From a virus, in the IMG/VR virus record IMGVR_UViG_3300050821_001791, positions 1-38,157 of that record: a DNA stretch of 38,157 bases, one strand, 5' to 3'. This document shows positions 13,373 to 22,844 of this stretch, one piece after another (positions within the stretch are counted from its first letter, which is position 1; each line of letters opens with the position of its first letter). Both the position numbers and the translations under genes were made by a program. The notes beneath the pieces are model-generated. The model saw only the letters and a list, made by a program, of their open reading frames with translations. It did no database searches and had not been told where the DNA came from.

Positions 13373-13380
13373 GAGGCCTT

Positions 13381-14328
13381 ATGGCAAAAAAAGACATGGT
13401 AGCGGAACGAAAAGATCGTGGTGTTGATGATGAAGTGTTTGCTGGTAATGATGATGGGGCTCCTAGTAACGGGCCAAAAGAATCGGGCGGCGGAGCTGGG
13501 GAAACGACTCGATTAGCAGAAGGACCAAAAGGTCAATACCGCACTGCGGTAAGTGATAATCCTGGCAATGCGCCTTATATGGGCGGTTCAAATTCTGGAA
13601 AAGGCAATACCAAGCAGGATGATGCTGGGACTGCGAAACTTTACGCATCGCCTGATGGTGGTGGTGGCGTTGGTGACGAGCATCAGGAATCGGCTGTGGA
13701 TGGTGATGTGGACGGTTATTATCGCTCGCTTTCTCAGCGACGTCCTCCTAACTATTCCAAGAACGCCAATCTTCAAGCCAAACAGGCTCCTTTAGATTTG
13801 GCTCCTGTCGATGGTGGAGACGGGTTCGTGGGATCGAATACAGGTCCTGCCGTGAATTTCAATTACATTACGGGCAAGAAGGGTTTTTCTGAGGATATGC
13901 CGGTTTGGGAAGAGGTTTCGTCTTTCAAAGATTATCCTGATATGACGGGATCAACCACTCCTGACCAAAAAGACATTAAACCTGCTGGAGAAGATTCTCG
14001 CGATGAATTTGCGCCTTGGAAACATGTAGAGACGGACGAAGGTTTTCCGCAGACTGCATATACAGCGACTCCTAATGGCGGTACTCCTCCTGTAAACGAT
14101 GAACCAGATCAGGATGGTATTTTCGGACATATGGGTGGCAGCGGAAAAACGTCTTATAAGACAGACTTAAACGTTCAGTCTATTCCGTCAGATGAATCAG
14201 GAGATACGGATACAACGAGCTTACCGACGACGGAGTTTACGCATAACGACGGAGGCGGCGCACCGATATTTAAGTTCTCTGGTCAGACTCCACCTGAATC
14301 GCAGTATATGCCAAAACCGAGGGACTAG
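13381..14328 (+). CDS. Disordered acidic Gly/Asp-rich protein
   Basis: 315 residues with AGGAGG upstream. Composition is dominated by Gly, Asp, Pro, Ser and Thr; there are few hydrophobics, no Cys and no membrane span. Stretches such as DGGGGVGDEHQE and NDEPDQDG are typical of intrinsically disordered proteins. It lies between terminase and portal. A minor structural or scaffold-accessory role is possible. No family was recognised. Confidence 0.65.
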   Translation: MAKKDMVAERKDRGVDDEVFAGNDDGAPSNGPKESGGGAGETTRLAEGPKGQYRTAVSDNPGNAPYMGGSNSGKGNTKQDDAGTAKLYASPDGGGGVGDEHQESAVDGDVDGYYRSLSQRRPPNYSKNANLQAKQAPLDLAPVDGGDGFVGSNTGPAVNFNYITGKKGFSEDMPVWEEVSSFKDYPDMTGSTTPDQKDIKPAGEDSRDEFAPWKHVETDEGFPQTAYTATPNGGTPPVNDEPDQDGIFGHMGGSGKTSYKTDLNVQSIPSDESGDTDTTSLPTTEFTHNDGGGAPIFKFSGQTPPESQYMPKPRD

Positions 14329-14329
14329 G

Positions 14330-14539
14330 ATGGATTGGTTTAAGAGCAAAGAAGAAGAAGACCAAAAGAAAGCAGAGGAATTAGGGTTTGCTGATACGAC
14401 AGAGCGGCGCATTCATGACATTGGAAAACCCAAACCGCCTGAACCTAAATCCGAAACGCTCTGCGTTGTCGAAGGCTGTCAGAACGGAAAGGCATTGGGT
14501 CAGAATTATGTCTGTACGGATCACATAAGGACAAATTAA
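14330..14539 (+). CDS. Small zinc-binding protein before the portal
   Basis: 69 residues from ATG 14330. A highly charged N-terminus (KSKEEEDQKKAEELGF), a Lys/Pro linker, then CVVEGCQNGKALG and YVCTDHIRTN, a Cys-Cys-Cys-His zinc site. It overlaps the portal start as TAATG. The function is unknown. Confidence 0.6.
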   Translation: MDWFKSKEEEDQKKAEELGFADTTERRIHDIGKPKPPEPKSETLCVVEGCQNGKALGQNYVCTDHIRTN

Positions 14540-16746
14540 TGGTTCAAGGTCTTCCAAATCAGCCGGACGCAAACCTCTTTCCGCTTCAATCGGCGAAGCC
14601 TGGCGATAGTCAGCTTGCCATTTATCGGAAAGAGGAGCTTACGTCTTATGTAAAGAGTTTTTATCGTGCGAGCTGGGACTGGCGGTCTACTCGATACCAT
14701 GCCCAATGGGACAAGTTCGATAGAAACTACCATAGCCTTTACGATCCCGTTTTATTGGGACGTAAAGAGCCGTGGCAGTCGCATATGTTCGTCGGCGTTG
14801 CAGTGCAGAACGTCGAGATTATCGCGAACTCCATCTTCAAGATCATGTTTGCTCCTAAACCCGTTGTAGAGGTGCAAGCGGGGCCGGATGGCGATGCCTT
14901 ACAGGCGGAACTTATTCAAGATGCGACTGAATATGAGATGCATAAAGCGAAGTTTGACTTAGCGTTTTACGATTCGATGAAAGAAGCTTGTCGTTACGGA
15001 TCAGGGTTTATGAAACTCTGGTGGGAAAAGAAAGTTGATACTCGCCGCCGGAAAGTCGCGCAGACGCAGAGTCCGCAAGACTTCGCGCAGACGCTCACTC
15101 CTCAGCAATTGACAGGTCAAGCTCCGATGGGAACGCCGCCCTTTCAGGGTTTCGGAATGCAGAAACAGCAAGTCATGCTAAAGAATTGTCTAAAAGCTGA
15201 GTATGTCCATATCCGAAACGTTTTTCCTGAACCCAATACGACCACATGGGACAAGGTTTTGCATCGTGAGAAGAAATCCTATGGCTGGATTATGGACGGC
15301 ATTAAAACGGGCAAGTTCTTTAACATAGCGGCTGATTTAGAAGGGGTTGTGGAAGGAGAACGATTTGATGATGATCTTCGTACATCTAAAGCAGATCGAA
15401 AGTTTATTGACCTTACTCGCATCTGGTCTACTTACGAAAAGCGGCATACTATTTGGGAATTGGAAGCTCCCATTCCTCGCAAGTGGATTGAATTTGATAT
15501 TCCTGATGGCCCAGAAGCGGAAGAATTAGTCCCTGGCCGCGTTCTTGTGGCCTCAGGCGCGTGGCTTTTGGCTTCGATGGAGAACGAGAACGTTGAAGGC
15601 TATAACTCTATCGTCAAAGTCGATTACATCCGAACGGGAGAACCATACGGAAAAGGTGTTATTGAACTTATCTTAGACGAACAAGACGAAATCAACGAAA
15701 TCCGTAATCAGCGCGTTGATAACGTCAATTTGATCATGAACAAGATGATTGCGGTATTTGATAAAGCCATCGTCAACCGCAAAGACTTAAACTCGCAGCC
15801 TGGTGGCATTGTCCGCATCAAAGATCAGGTGTCGGATGACATACGTAAGGTCTTAACTCCTCTAGAATTCCCCGATATTTCATCGTCTGCATACAAAGAA
15901 ACGATGGAAATTGAGCGGCAGATTCAAGAACGAACGGGCGCAAACCGCGTCACGATGGGATCAAGCGGCGGTGTCCGGGATTCCAATCAGACTCTTGGCG
16001 GCATGGAACTCTTAAAGCAGATGTTTAATGAGCGTCTTGCGGCTTATGGAATGATTATTGAAAGTCAGTTTCTTGTAGAGGCTTCTGAGCGTATTTACGC
16101 TCTGATTTACGGAAATCTTCAGCCAATGGACATGAAACCTATTTTGGGCGATACGCCAGTTCAGATTGGAATGATTCAGCCGCCTCCTCCCCCTCCGCCT
16201 GTGCCTGGTCAGATGCCTTTACCACAAGCTCCGCCGATACCTCATATGGTTCCTCGGTTCCTGGCGTTTGTCTTCGTTCCACCTGAGATGGTGGCGGAAA
16301 GCTATCGCTTCCGTCCGATGGGTATATTCTCGATGGAAAACAAGATCGTTAAATCCGCACAGGTGATGGATGCGATTAAAGTTGGTACGACCTTGCCGCC
16401 TGGGAGTATGGATATCTCAGGAGCACTTCAATTTGTGCTTGAGAAGTTGCAGACCATCCCTGAAGCGAAAGCCTGGTTCCCGCCATTTCCAAACATGCCT
16501 GGAATCCCGCAAGGTCAGCCCATGATGCCCCCGCCTGGTGTCCCACCGCCAAACGGGCCAGGCGCACCGCCTCCGGGTCTTGGACCATTAGGCCCAGGAG
16601 CAGGCCCTATTCCTCCGAACCATTCGATTTCAGAGAACGCGACGCCGAGCCAGAAGATGGCGGCTCCTGGCATGAAATCTGGGCCGCGCGGCAATCAACC
16701 TAGTTTTCTACCTAGGCCGATTCGTAGACAACCGATTGCGCCATGA
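14539..16746 (+). CDS. Portal protein
   Basis: 735 residues, the size of podovirus portals. Features are an N-terminal helical region (YRASWDWRSTRYHAQWDKFD), LGRKEPWQSHMFVG, a crown/stem-type region (YGKGVIELILDEQDEINEIR, then NQRVDNVNLIMNKM), ERTGANRVTMGSSGGVRD and GGMELLKQMFNERLAAYG. A Pro-rich segment near 545-570 and a Pro/Gly-rich C-terminus follow. Portals form the dodecameric ring through which DNA passes. Position after terminase and before scaffold and capsid supports the call. Confidence 0.8.
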   Translation: MVQGLPNQPDANLFPLQSAKPGDSQLAIYRKEELTSYVKSFYRASWDWRSTRYHAQWDKFDRNYHSLYDPVLLGRKEPWQSHMFVGVAVQNVEIIANSIFKIMFAPKPVVEVQAGPDGDALQAELIQDATEYEMHKAKFDLAFYDSMKEACRYGSGFMKLWWEKKVDTRRRKVAQTQSPQDFAQTLTPQQLTGQAPMGTPPFQGFGMQKQQVMLKNCLKAEYVHIRNVFPEPNTTTWDKVLHREKKSYGWIMDGIKTGKFFNIAADLEGVVEGERFDDDLRTSKADRKFIDLTRIWSTYEKRHTIWELEAPIPRKWIEFDIPDGPEAEELVPGRVLVASGAWLLASMENENVEGYNSIVKVDYIRTGEPYGKGVIELILDEQDEINEIRNQRVDNVNLIMNKMIAVFDKAIVNRKDLNSQPGGIVRIKDQVSDDIRKVLTPLEFPDISSSAYKETMEIERQIQERTGANRVTMGSSGGVRDSNQTLGGMELLKQMFNERLAAYGMIIESQFLVEASERIYALIYGNLQPMDMKPILGDTPVQIGMIQPPPPPPPVPGQMPLPQAPPIPHMVPRFLAFVFVPPEMVAESYRFRPMGIFSMENKIVKSAQVMDAIKVGTTLPPGSMDISGALQFVLEKLQTIPEAKAWFPPFPNMPGIPQGQPMMPPPGVPPPNGPGAPPPGLGPLGPGAGPIPPNHSISENATPSQKMAAPGMKSGPRGNQPSFLPRPIRRQPIAP

Positions 16747-17102
16747 TCGCTTGGCTAAAGAACATCTTTTCGCCTATCCAGACGCAATATCAAGAAGGCG
16801 AACTTGAAGACATCAAAAGAGCTTTAGAGATTCCGTCCGTTCGTGAGCTGTGGATGGTGAGCATGGTGTCTAAGATCAAGGATTCCAATATCGCGATTGA
16901 CAGTCTTCTCGATAAACAGGACAAAGACCGCCTCTGGGAAACGGTGGCGATTGAACGCCGGACAATTTTGCGATGTTTACAAATGATTTTGGATGCGAGA
17001 GATACGCTTGAATCCGAAAAAGAAGCTCAAGAACGCCAGAACCGAGTCATGGAATCCTATCGTGGCGCGGCGGCTCCCTTGGACTTACGACAGAGTGAAT
17101 AA
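16743..17102 (+). CDS. Helical protein in the head cluster, unknown function
   Basis: 119 residues, 4-nt overlap with the portal. Mostly helical and charged (ELEDIKRALEIPSVRELW, then ERRTILRCLQMILDARDTLE). No recognised domain. Similar small helical genes between portal and scaffold occur in many podovirus-like phages, probably in head assembly. Confidence 0.6.
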   Translation: MIAWLKNIFSPIQTQYQEGELEDIKRALEIPSVRELWMVSMVSKIKDSNIAIDSLLDKQDKDRLWETVAIERRTILRCLQMILDARDTLESEKEAQERQNRVMESYRGAAAPLDLRQSE

Positions 17103-17132
17103 TCCCGCGAGGGACTCACAAAAGGAGTAATT

Positions 17133-18113
17133 ATGGAAATGATTCAAACCACCGCAGAGTTAAACAAGCAGAATCCGCCGCCTTTCGTAGCGTCACAATC
17201 GGGATCAGTTGAAAAGATGCCGACGGCGACCGAAGAAGAGCAGATCCGCGCTTTGTTTAAAGAAGCGGCTTCGCAGGGGGTAGAGGAACTCAATACGCCG
17301 ATCATTGCGCCGAAGGCTCCGCCCGTGGAACAACCTTATAGGATTGCAGATCAGCCAAACCTTCAGATACCTCAGAAGTTTCAGAAATCGGATGGGACAG
17401 TGGACGAAGATAAACTCAAGGCTTCTTCCGAGCGACTTAATGAGGCCGTAGCGCAGAAACAAAAGACAGTAGAAGAACTTCTGTCTGAGTATCAGGAACG
17501 GGAAAAGAAATTGCATGGTCTAAGCCAGCAAGCGGCAGAAATTAAACAGCAGATGCCGCCTATTCCTGTTCCTATGCCACAGGTTCAGCAAGATCCACAG
17601 GCATTAGAACAGCGTTTAAGACAAGACTTTCAGCGTGACGCACTCGATACGACAGTTAAATTAACCGATGCGATGCTTGAAGCCAAGCTCGCGCCATTTC
17701 GAGAGCGGTTCGCGCGAGAAGAGGAAATGCAGAGGGTCGCGCAGATGCGTCAAAACGTGGCGAATTTGGCACAGCAAGACCCGCGTTTTCTTGATCCGCG
17801 CTTAAATGCGATGGTCAATCAAGTCTTAGATGAAGAACCTGGCATGATGCGCTTAAAGAATCCTCATAAAGCCGCTTGGAATGAAGTCAAAGAACGGTTG
17901 CGATTGGGTGAGGCGAATATGCCTCCAGCACAGCCCAGCAATGTCACTCCGACGTTAGGGGGTGGCGCACCACCGTCTGTCTCAACGTTACCAGGGCCGA
18001 TGTCGGTTCAGAGTCTTCAAGAAATGGCGAAGCAGGTGAATCCTTATTCTCCTGAAGGTCGTCAATTAGAAGAAAGACTCAAAGACGCGACAAAGGATCT
18101 CTGGCAGTATTAG
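17133..18113 (+). CDS. Capsid assembly scaffold-like protein
   Basis: 326 residues with AAAGGAG upstream. The N-terminus is disordered, with a Pro-rich segment (APKAPPVEQPY). A long helical, Gln/Glu/Lys-rich middle follows (LLSEYQEREKKLHGLSQQAA, LEQRLRQDFQRDALDTTVKL) and then a basic-acidic C-terminal part. It lies directly before the major capsid gene, the standard place for a scaffold. Its role in prohead assembly is inferred from composition and position. Confidence 0.65.
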   Translation: MEMIQTTAELNKQNPPPFVASQSGSVEKMPTATEEEQIRALFKEAASQGVEELNTPIIAPKAPPVEQPYRIADQPNLQIPQKFQKSDGTVDEDKLKASSERLNEAVAQKQKTVEELLSEYQEREKKLHGLSQQAAEIKQQMPPIPVPMPQVQQDPQALEQRLRQDFQRDALDTTVKLTDAMLEAKLAPFRERFAREEEMQRVAQMRQNVANLAQQDPRFLDPRLNAMVNQVLDEEPGMMRLKNPHKAAWNEVKERLRLGEANMPPAQPSNVTPTLGGGAPPSVSTLPGPMSVQSLQEMAKQVNPYSPEGRQLEERLKDATKDLWQY

Positions 18114-18186
18114 CGTCCGCTTAAAATAAAGTGCTTCAAGGATTTGGGAGATAAGGCGTAACAGCTCCAAGGCCCAAATAGATTAA

Positions 18187-19230
18187 ATGGCAGACACAAA
18201 TACTAGTACAACGACTCTAAATAACCTTCTGCTCGCTTGGTTCTCGCGGAAGATTATTGCGACGCTCGTTCCAAAGACTCCGCTGATTGAATTCGCGCAA
18301 CGGGATGAACTTCCGCTTCGCACGGGTACAACGGCGCAGTTTAATGGATGGACTCGCATTAAAGGAGCTTCTTCGGCCTTGTCAGAAGGTACGGCGAACT
18401 CTTTGATTGCGCTTTCGTCTCGTAAGGTAACGGGAACTATCGCTGGATACGGACGCGGTGTAAAACTCACCGACCTTGTGACCATGACCACGATTTTTGA
18501 TTCGGTCAATGGCGCAATGGAGCGGTTAGCGGACTCTGCGGCTGAAACTGTCGAGCAAATGTGCCAAATGGGAATTTTCAAAGCCGATATCAATAAGAAT
18601 CAGGCTTCGACAACGAACATTTCTAGCTATGTCTCTTCGGTGGCTTCAGCATGGTGTGCGGTGACTGGAACTCATAACGGAGATATTCAGATGCAATTCC
18701 CCGTTGTGTTGGGTGCTTCGACGAGCCGCGTTTCTGCGGTTTCTGCAACAGCTCCAACGGTTTCCGCTCAACTATCGGTGTTTTCAGTTCGTAAAACGGT
18801 AACGACTCTTAGAAATAAGTTTGCCAAACCGTTTGCGGATGGTTACTTTGTCGGCTATGCGCATCCGACTGCGCTTCATAGCTTGATGAAGGATAACACC
18901 TGGAAAGACTGGAATCAGTATCAGAACTCGAAGGAAACGATGTACAAAGGCGAAGTCGGTATGGCTGTCAACGGGGTTCGCTTCGTTCAGTCTGCTCTTT
19001 GCCCGACATATCGCGTGGCGGCTCGTTCGGTGAACTTAACGTTCATCTTTGGTCAGCAAGCGTACGGCTTCACCTCTCTAGATGGGAACGTGAAAATGAT
19101 CGTTGCTCGTGGGCCAGATAAAAACGATCCGTTTGATCAGTTCGTTGATGTGACGTACAAGATCTATGGCGTGGCGTTAGCTCTTAACGCATCTGCCGGA
19201 AGAATCTTAGTCACGACTTCGATCATCTAA
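18187..19230 (+). CDS. Major capsid protein, N4-gp56 family
   Basis: 347 residues. The N-terminal pattern (WFSRKIIATLVPKTPLIEFA, LPLRTGTTAQFNGWTRIKG, LSEGTANSLIALSSRKVTG, then TIAGYGRGVKLTDLVTMT) is that of the N4-gp56 capsid family. Near the C-terminus GQQAYGFTSLDGNVKMI and FVDVTYKIYGVALALN fit the HK97-like fold of that family. The ribosome site is weak (AAGG 14 nt before ATG), which is surprising for an abundant protein. Confidence 0.85.
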   Translation: MADTNTSTTTLNNLLLAWFSRKIIATLVPKTPLIEFAQRDELPLRTGTTAQFNGWTRIKGASSALSEGTANSLIALSSRKVTGTIAGYGRGVKLTDLVTMTTIFDSVNGAMERLADSAAETVEQMCQMGIFKADINKNQASTTNISSYVSSVASAWCAVTGTHNGDIQMQFPVVLGASTSRVSAVSATAPTVSAQLSVFSVRKTVTTLRNKFAKPFADGYFVGYAHPTALHSLMKDNTWKDWNQYQNSKETMYKGEVGMAVNGVRFVQSALCPTYRVAARSVNLTFIFGQQAYGFTSLDGNVKMIVARGPDKNDPFDQFVDVTYKIYGVALALNASAGRILVTTSII

Positions 19231-19235
19231 AAAGC

Positions 19236-19261
19236 CCTGGGCTCTGCGAAAGCATCCCAGG
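19236..19261 (+). terminator. Hairpin after the capsid gene
   Basis: CCTGGG and CCCAGG form a 6-bp stem with a 14-nt loop 6 nt after the capsid stop. The sequence after it (CACAATTT) is only weakly T-rich, so it may attenuate or protect RNA rather than terminate fully, lowering expression of the glycosyltransferase genes relative to capsid. Confidence 0.4.
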
Positions 19262-19269
19262 CACAATTT

Positions 19270-20091
19270 ATGCGAATCAGCGTTATAACGCCTGTTTTAA
19301 ATGAGAATCCTTGGATCGGCTATTCAATAATGGCCGCTTTACCTTATGTTCATGAGTTTGTGTATGCCCTTGATGAAAAATCGAATGATGGAACGCGAGA
19401 ACTTTTGGATTATATTCGCCATCGTTATGCGTTTGAGAAGCTAAAAGTAATCGAATATCCAACGTTTCATCCTTCTAATATGAAGGCCTATAACGGTGCT
19501 TTTAATCTTTGTATTGGGCAATCGACAGGGGATGCCTGTTGGTTTTTACATCCAGACATGCTGATTACGAAATGGAGTGACTCAAAACCTGGGCCACTGG
19601 CGTGGTATACGAACGTGAGCAGTTTCGCTGGAGACTTTCAAACCAAGATCGTGAAAGGGCGGTGTGATAAATGGAAAAACATCCACGCAAAGAAGTTCGG
19701 GTTGCATTATGCGGGTGGATATGGATCTCAAAACGAGGATTTCTATCATTCGGCTATAACAGGGACAAGTTATCGGCATTTCGGGACAGACTTCGACAAA
19801 TACCCTTTCGAGGTAGCCAACTCTGGAATTAGCGTGAACCATTATTGCGAACTCAAAAGCTATAAACGCAGACTAGAAAAGATGAGATATTGCTTAAGAA
19901 GTCAGCACCCAACGTTACCAGAAGACATTCTTGATAAAACAGCGATCAATCATCAACGCGTCACTCTTGAAAAGTCGGGATCAGATGGAATGACATACGA
20001 ATACGAAAAATCAAAAGAATCAATACCAGAAATCATTACAAAATATGAGGCTGAATTTTCAGCTTTCAAAAAGGAGCTTGTTCATGGCTAA
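19270..20091 (+). CDS. GT-A-type glycosyltransferase
   Basis: 273 residues. It begins ISVITPVLNENPWI, the usual nucleotide-sugar-binding strand. DEKSNDGTRELLDYI takes the place of the family 2 NDGSxDxT motif, and FLHPDMLI is the likely metal-site loop. It is followed by MCP on one side and a small tail-type gene on the other. No export signal, so it acts in the cytoplasm. Donor and acceptor are unknown; a virion protein or host glycan are both possible. Confidence 0.7.
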   Translation: MRISVITPVLNENPWIGYSIMAALPYVHEFVYALDEKSNDGTRELLDYIRHRYAFEKLKVIEYPTFHPSNMKAYNGAFNLCIGQSTGDACWFLHPDMLITKWSDSKPGPLAWYTNVSSFAGDFQTKIVKGRCDKWKNIHAKKFGLHYAGGYGSQNEDFYHSAITGTSYRHFGTDFDKYPFEVANSGISVNHYCELKSYKRRLEKMRYCLRSQHPTLPEDILDKTAINHQRVTLEKSGSDGMTYEYEKSKESIPEIITKYEAEFSAFKKELVHG

Positions 20092-20317
20092 TCCATTCAT
20101 TGTTACACCGACTCAGTTTGGGTATGACGGAACCAATATTTATATGCAGTTCAACTTGTTTGATGGACTTCACACATTACCACCGATGCAGGCATCTTTT
20201 CCGTCTAATGTAACGGCATCAACGATTACGACTTATTTACAAAATGTAGCGAACAATCAACCAACGCTTCCTGCATCTATTGCGGCATTACTTAACGTTC
20301 CTATTCAAGGACAATAA
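20084..20317 (+). CDS. Small tail-associated protein, paralogue of 32626
   Basis: 77 residues from ATG 20084 with AAGGAG. Its middle (DGTNIYMQFNLFDGLHTLP) and C-terminal half (TYLQNVANNQP) match the gene at 32626 (DGTNIYVEAETFDGLHALP, SYLQTVANNQP) almost position for position and in length. Both copies are followed by a gene for a protein with a signal peptide. Probably a small virion component; no known family was identified. Confidence 0.6.
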   Translation: MANPFIVTPTQFGYDGTNIYMQFNLFDGLHTLPPMQASFPSNVTASTITTYLQNVANNQPTLPASIAALLNVPIQGQ

Positions 20318-20326
20318 GGGGTATAT

Positions 20327-20614
20327 ATGAAAAAAGTTATGTTCTTTGTTCTATTAGCGACAGGGTTATTTTTTATTATTCATAAGGCTCAGGCAGTTCC
20401 TTATGTTTATCAGCCTCAGAATTTTGGGTATTCCAATGTATCGATGTCTACGGGAACATTAGCTCAAGTTATTAATTCTACAGCTCCTACGCTTGGTTAT
20501 GCGATGTGGTGTGGAAATTGTGCGGCCAATGGAAATGCTGGAACTCCTTGCTATTCTACAGGTACAGCCAATTGGGGACAAATGGTTCTTTCTACAGGAA
20601 CTAGGTGTCAGTAA
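20327..20614 (+). CDS. Small secreted protein with signal peptide
   Basis: 95 residues. MKKVMFFVLLATGLFFIIHK then AQA is a clear Sec signal peptide with an AQA cleavage site. The mature part is Thr/Ser/Asn rich with four Cys (MWCGNCAANG, PCYSTG, RCQ), suited to disulfides outside the cytoplasm. No family was recognised. An exported protein between capsid and glycosyltransferase genes is unusual. Confidence 0.65.
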   Translation: MKKVMFFVLLATGLFFIIHKAQAVPYVYQPQNFGYSNVSMSTGTLAQVINSTAPTLGYAMWCGNCAANGNAGTPCYSTGTANWGQMVLSTGTRCQ

Positions 20615-22107
20615 TGAAGCCATTAATTTCGTTCGTTATCCCTGTCTACAAAAAGTCTCCTCAAGTATTCGAGAAGTGCTTAAAGAGCCTTTTCGATATG
20701 AGTTATAAGAATATCGAAGTCATTTGCGTATTTGACGGATTAAACGAAGAACTTCAGAAAGTGGCCGGAAAATATCGGACGCAGTGCGTGGTGATTCCGC
20801 ATGGCGGGGCTCCCAAGGCGCGTAATGAAGGGTTTAAGCACTCCAAGGGTCAATATGTGTCATTCTGGGACGCAGACTGTTACGCCAAGCCCGAAATGGC
20901 GAAACGATGGATTCAAGAATTTGAATCGTCTGGCGCGGATTTCGTTTATAGCGGATACGAGTTTTTAGACAAGGCTGGAACCGTGGCTTCTCATCCGTTT
21001 GATCCTTGGATGCTGACTTGCGGAAATTACATCGCGACGATGTTTCCCATGAAGCGCGAGATATTCCCTGGATTTGATGAGAGCTTAAAAGGAGCCCAGG
21101 ATTGGGATTTATGGCTCACGATTTCCGAAGCGGGGCACGTCGGTTCTTACATCGCTGGCGAAGGTTTTGTAACTGAACCGCCGAGCGCGGATTCCATTTC
21201 AGGGCAAGTGTGGAGCAATGAAAACTATCGCAAGACGTTTGATCTCGTAAAGAAAAAGCATGGCATTCCGACCAGGGATATTGTGATTTGTTCAGAAGAA
21301 GATTCCATTAAAGCATCGCATATTGCGCGACTGATTGGAAACGCTGACTTCCATGTGAATCTCGATCCTCGGCGCGGGGATTATAAGCTTGCCATTTGTT
21401 TAGGCATTAGCTTTGCCAACATTATGGCCTTTGAGAATTTAGGAACCAAGACGAAAAAGGTTCTCTACTGGCGATCAAAAGACATCGAAGCTTTTGAGCA
21501 ATATGGCCTTCTTCCGTCCATAACGCTATTGGAGAAGTTCAAGACCATCATCGACATTCATTATGTCAATGAAATGGTATCGCAGAAGCGTCTTAAGAAG
21601 ATCTTTGATTTCATGGGTTATGAGAAGCCAGAAATCCTGTCTCTTCCTTCGGACATTGAAGACGCTGAGACGAAATTGCCCGAGACGTTTAAGGTGCTTC
21701 TCGATATCGACGAAATGTATATGCCCGTCTTTCGCACAATTAAACAGGATATGCCCTATATCCAAATCGATGATTTGAATTGGAAGACCAACCCAATGGC
21801 AAAGATCGAAGATTATTCGCTTCTTTTGTCTTTCCAGAAGTTCCCGACCGTCAACGAAGGCATCAGGCGGTTCCTCATTAATGGTCGAAACGTGATTTCA
21901 AACGTCGAGGCTCATTATTGCGGGTTCTTTGACATGGCGGTGAATATGAAGGAGTTCAAATCCGAACTCATTAAGCGTATCCGTGAGGCTCGGTCATTGC
22001 CGTTTAATGCTGAAGCTCAGGATTACTATAAGACACAGGTGTCGCCGAGATTATTTGGAGAGAATATCAAATCGTTACTCCCCAAGGAATTGGAGGTCGT
22101 GGCATGA
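20614..22107 (+). CDS. Two-domain glycosyltransferase (GT2 N-terminal domain)
   Basis: 497 residues from ATG 20614 (TAATG overlap). The N-terminal 200 residues are GT2: ISFVIPVYKKSP, VICVFDGLNEEL, KARNEGFKHSKGQYVSFWDA with the DAD metal motif at 86-88, and AQDWDLWL (catalytic Asp region, 161-168). The C-terminal 280 residues look like a second Rossmann-type domain (IVICSEEDSIKASHIARLIG, KKVLYWRSKDIEAFEQYG), possibly a second transferase. The enzyme is cytoplasmic. Donor and acceptor are unknown. Confidence 0.75.
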   Translation: MKPLISFVIPVYKKSPQVFEKCLKSLFDMSYKNIEVICVFDGLNEELQKVAGKYRTQCVVIPHGGAPKARNEGFKHSKGQYVSFWDADCYAKPEMAKRWIQEFESSGADFVYSGYEFLDKAGTVASHPFDPWMLTCGNYIATMFPMKREIFPGFDESLKGAQDWDLWLTISEAGHVGSYIAGEGFVTEPPSADSISGQVWSNENYRKTFDLVKKKHGIPTRDIVICSEEDSIKASHIARLIGNADFHVNLDPRRGDYKLAICLGISFANIMAFENLGTKTKKVLYWRSKDIEAFEQYGLLPSITLLEKFKTIIDIHYVNEMVSQKRLKKIFDFMGYEKPEILSLPSDIEDAETKLPETFKVLLDIDEMYMPVFRTIKQDMPYIQIDDLNWKTNPMAKIEDYSLLLSFQKFPTVNEGIRRFLINGRNVISNVEAHYCGFFDMAVNMKEFKSELIKRIREARSLPFNAEAQDYYKTQVSPRLFGENIKSLLPKELEVVA

Positions 22108-22844
22108 AAACTCCTCGCGCTTCATTTGTCATTCCGGCTTATAACTCAGAGGCTTATTTAGCGCAAGCCATTCTTTCTTGTCGTGAACAATCGGTTAAAG
22201 ACATTGAAATCATTATTGTGAACGATGGATCTACTGATGGAACACAGGAATTAATCGAATGGCACGCGAAAGACGATTCTCGGATCGTTCCCGTTTTAGC
22301 GGATCACAAGGGACGCTCTGCCGCGCGCAATCAAGGGAACGCTATTGCGAAATCGCCTGTTATCCTTGTTTTAGATGCTGATGATATGGCTTGCAAGCAC
22401 CGTGTTCGGGATACGCTTCTTTGTTTTCAGATGAAGAATCCCGATGTGGTCTATGGGCCATTTCAGATTATGGACGAAAACGATAATGTGATTGCGACCC
22501 AGAAAGCCGGAAAAATCGATAAGAAATTATGCTTAGAAACAAAAAAGAATTTTATTGGCCATTCCACGATGGCCTATCGTAAGAATGTGACGCTTAATGT
22601 GCAGTACGACGAAGTGGATTTCTCTAGGCTTGGGTTAGACGATTGGAAGTTCCAATGGGACTGCATTTTAAAGGGCTATAAGTTTGATGTGGTTTCGCCG
22701 TATTTATCGCGTTACCGCATTTACAGTTTACCGAATCAGACCTATGGTTCTCCGACGGAGTTTTTTAGAAATGAAAAAGAAGTTCAAAAGGTGAAGGATG
22801 ACTTTATTGCAAGAATCTCCGACTCTCTCGCGCAGAAAGTCTAA
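22104..22844 (+). CDS. Family 2 glycosyltransferase
   Basis: 246 residues, 4-nt overlap with the previous gene. Canonical GT2: SFVIPAYNSEAYLAQAI, NDGSTDGTQEL (40-50), GRSAARNQGNAIAKS, DADD (91-94) and GLDDWKFQWDCI near the acceptor site. It lacks membrane helices, so it uses a soluble acceptor or works peripherally at the membrane. It forms a coupled set with the transferases on either side. Confidence 0.85.
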   Translation: MKTPRASFVIPAYNSEAYLAQAILSCREQSVKDIEIIIVNDGSTDGTQELIEWHAKDDSRIVPVLADHKGRSAARNQGNAIAKSPVILVLDADDMACKHRVRDTLLCFQMKNPDVVYGPFQIMDENDNVIATQKAGKIDKKLCLETKKNFIGHSTMAYRKNVTLNVQYDEVDFSRLGLDDWKFQWDCILKGYKFDVVSPYLSRYRIYSLPNQTYGSPTEFFRNEKEVQKVKDDFIARISDSLAQKV

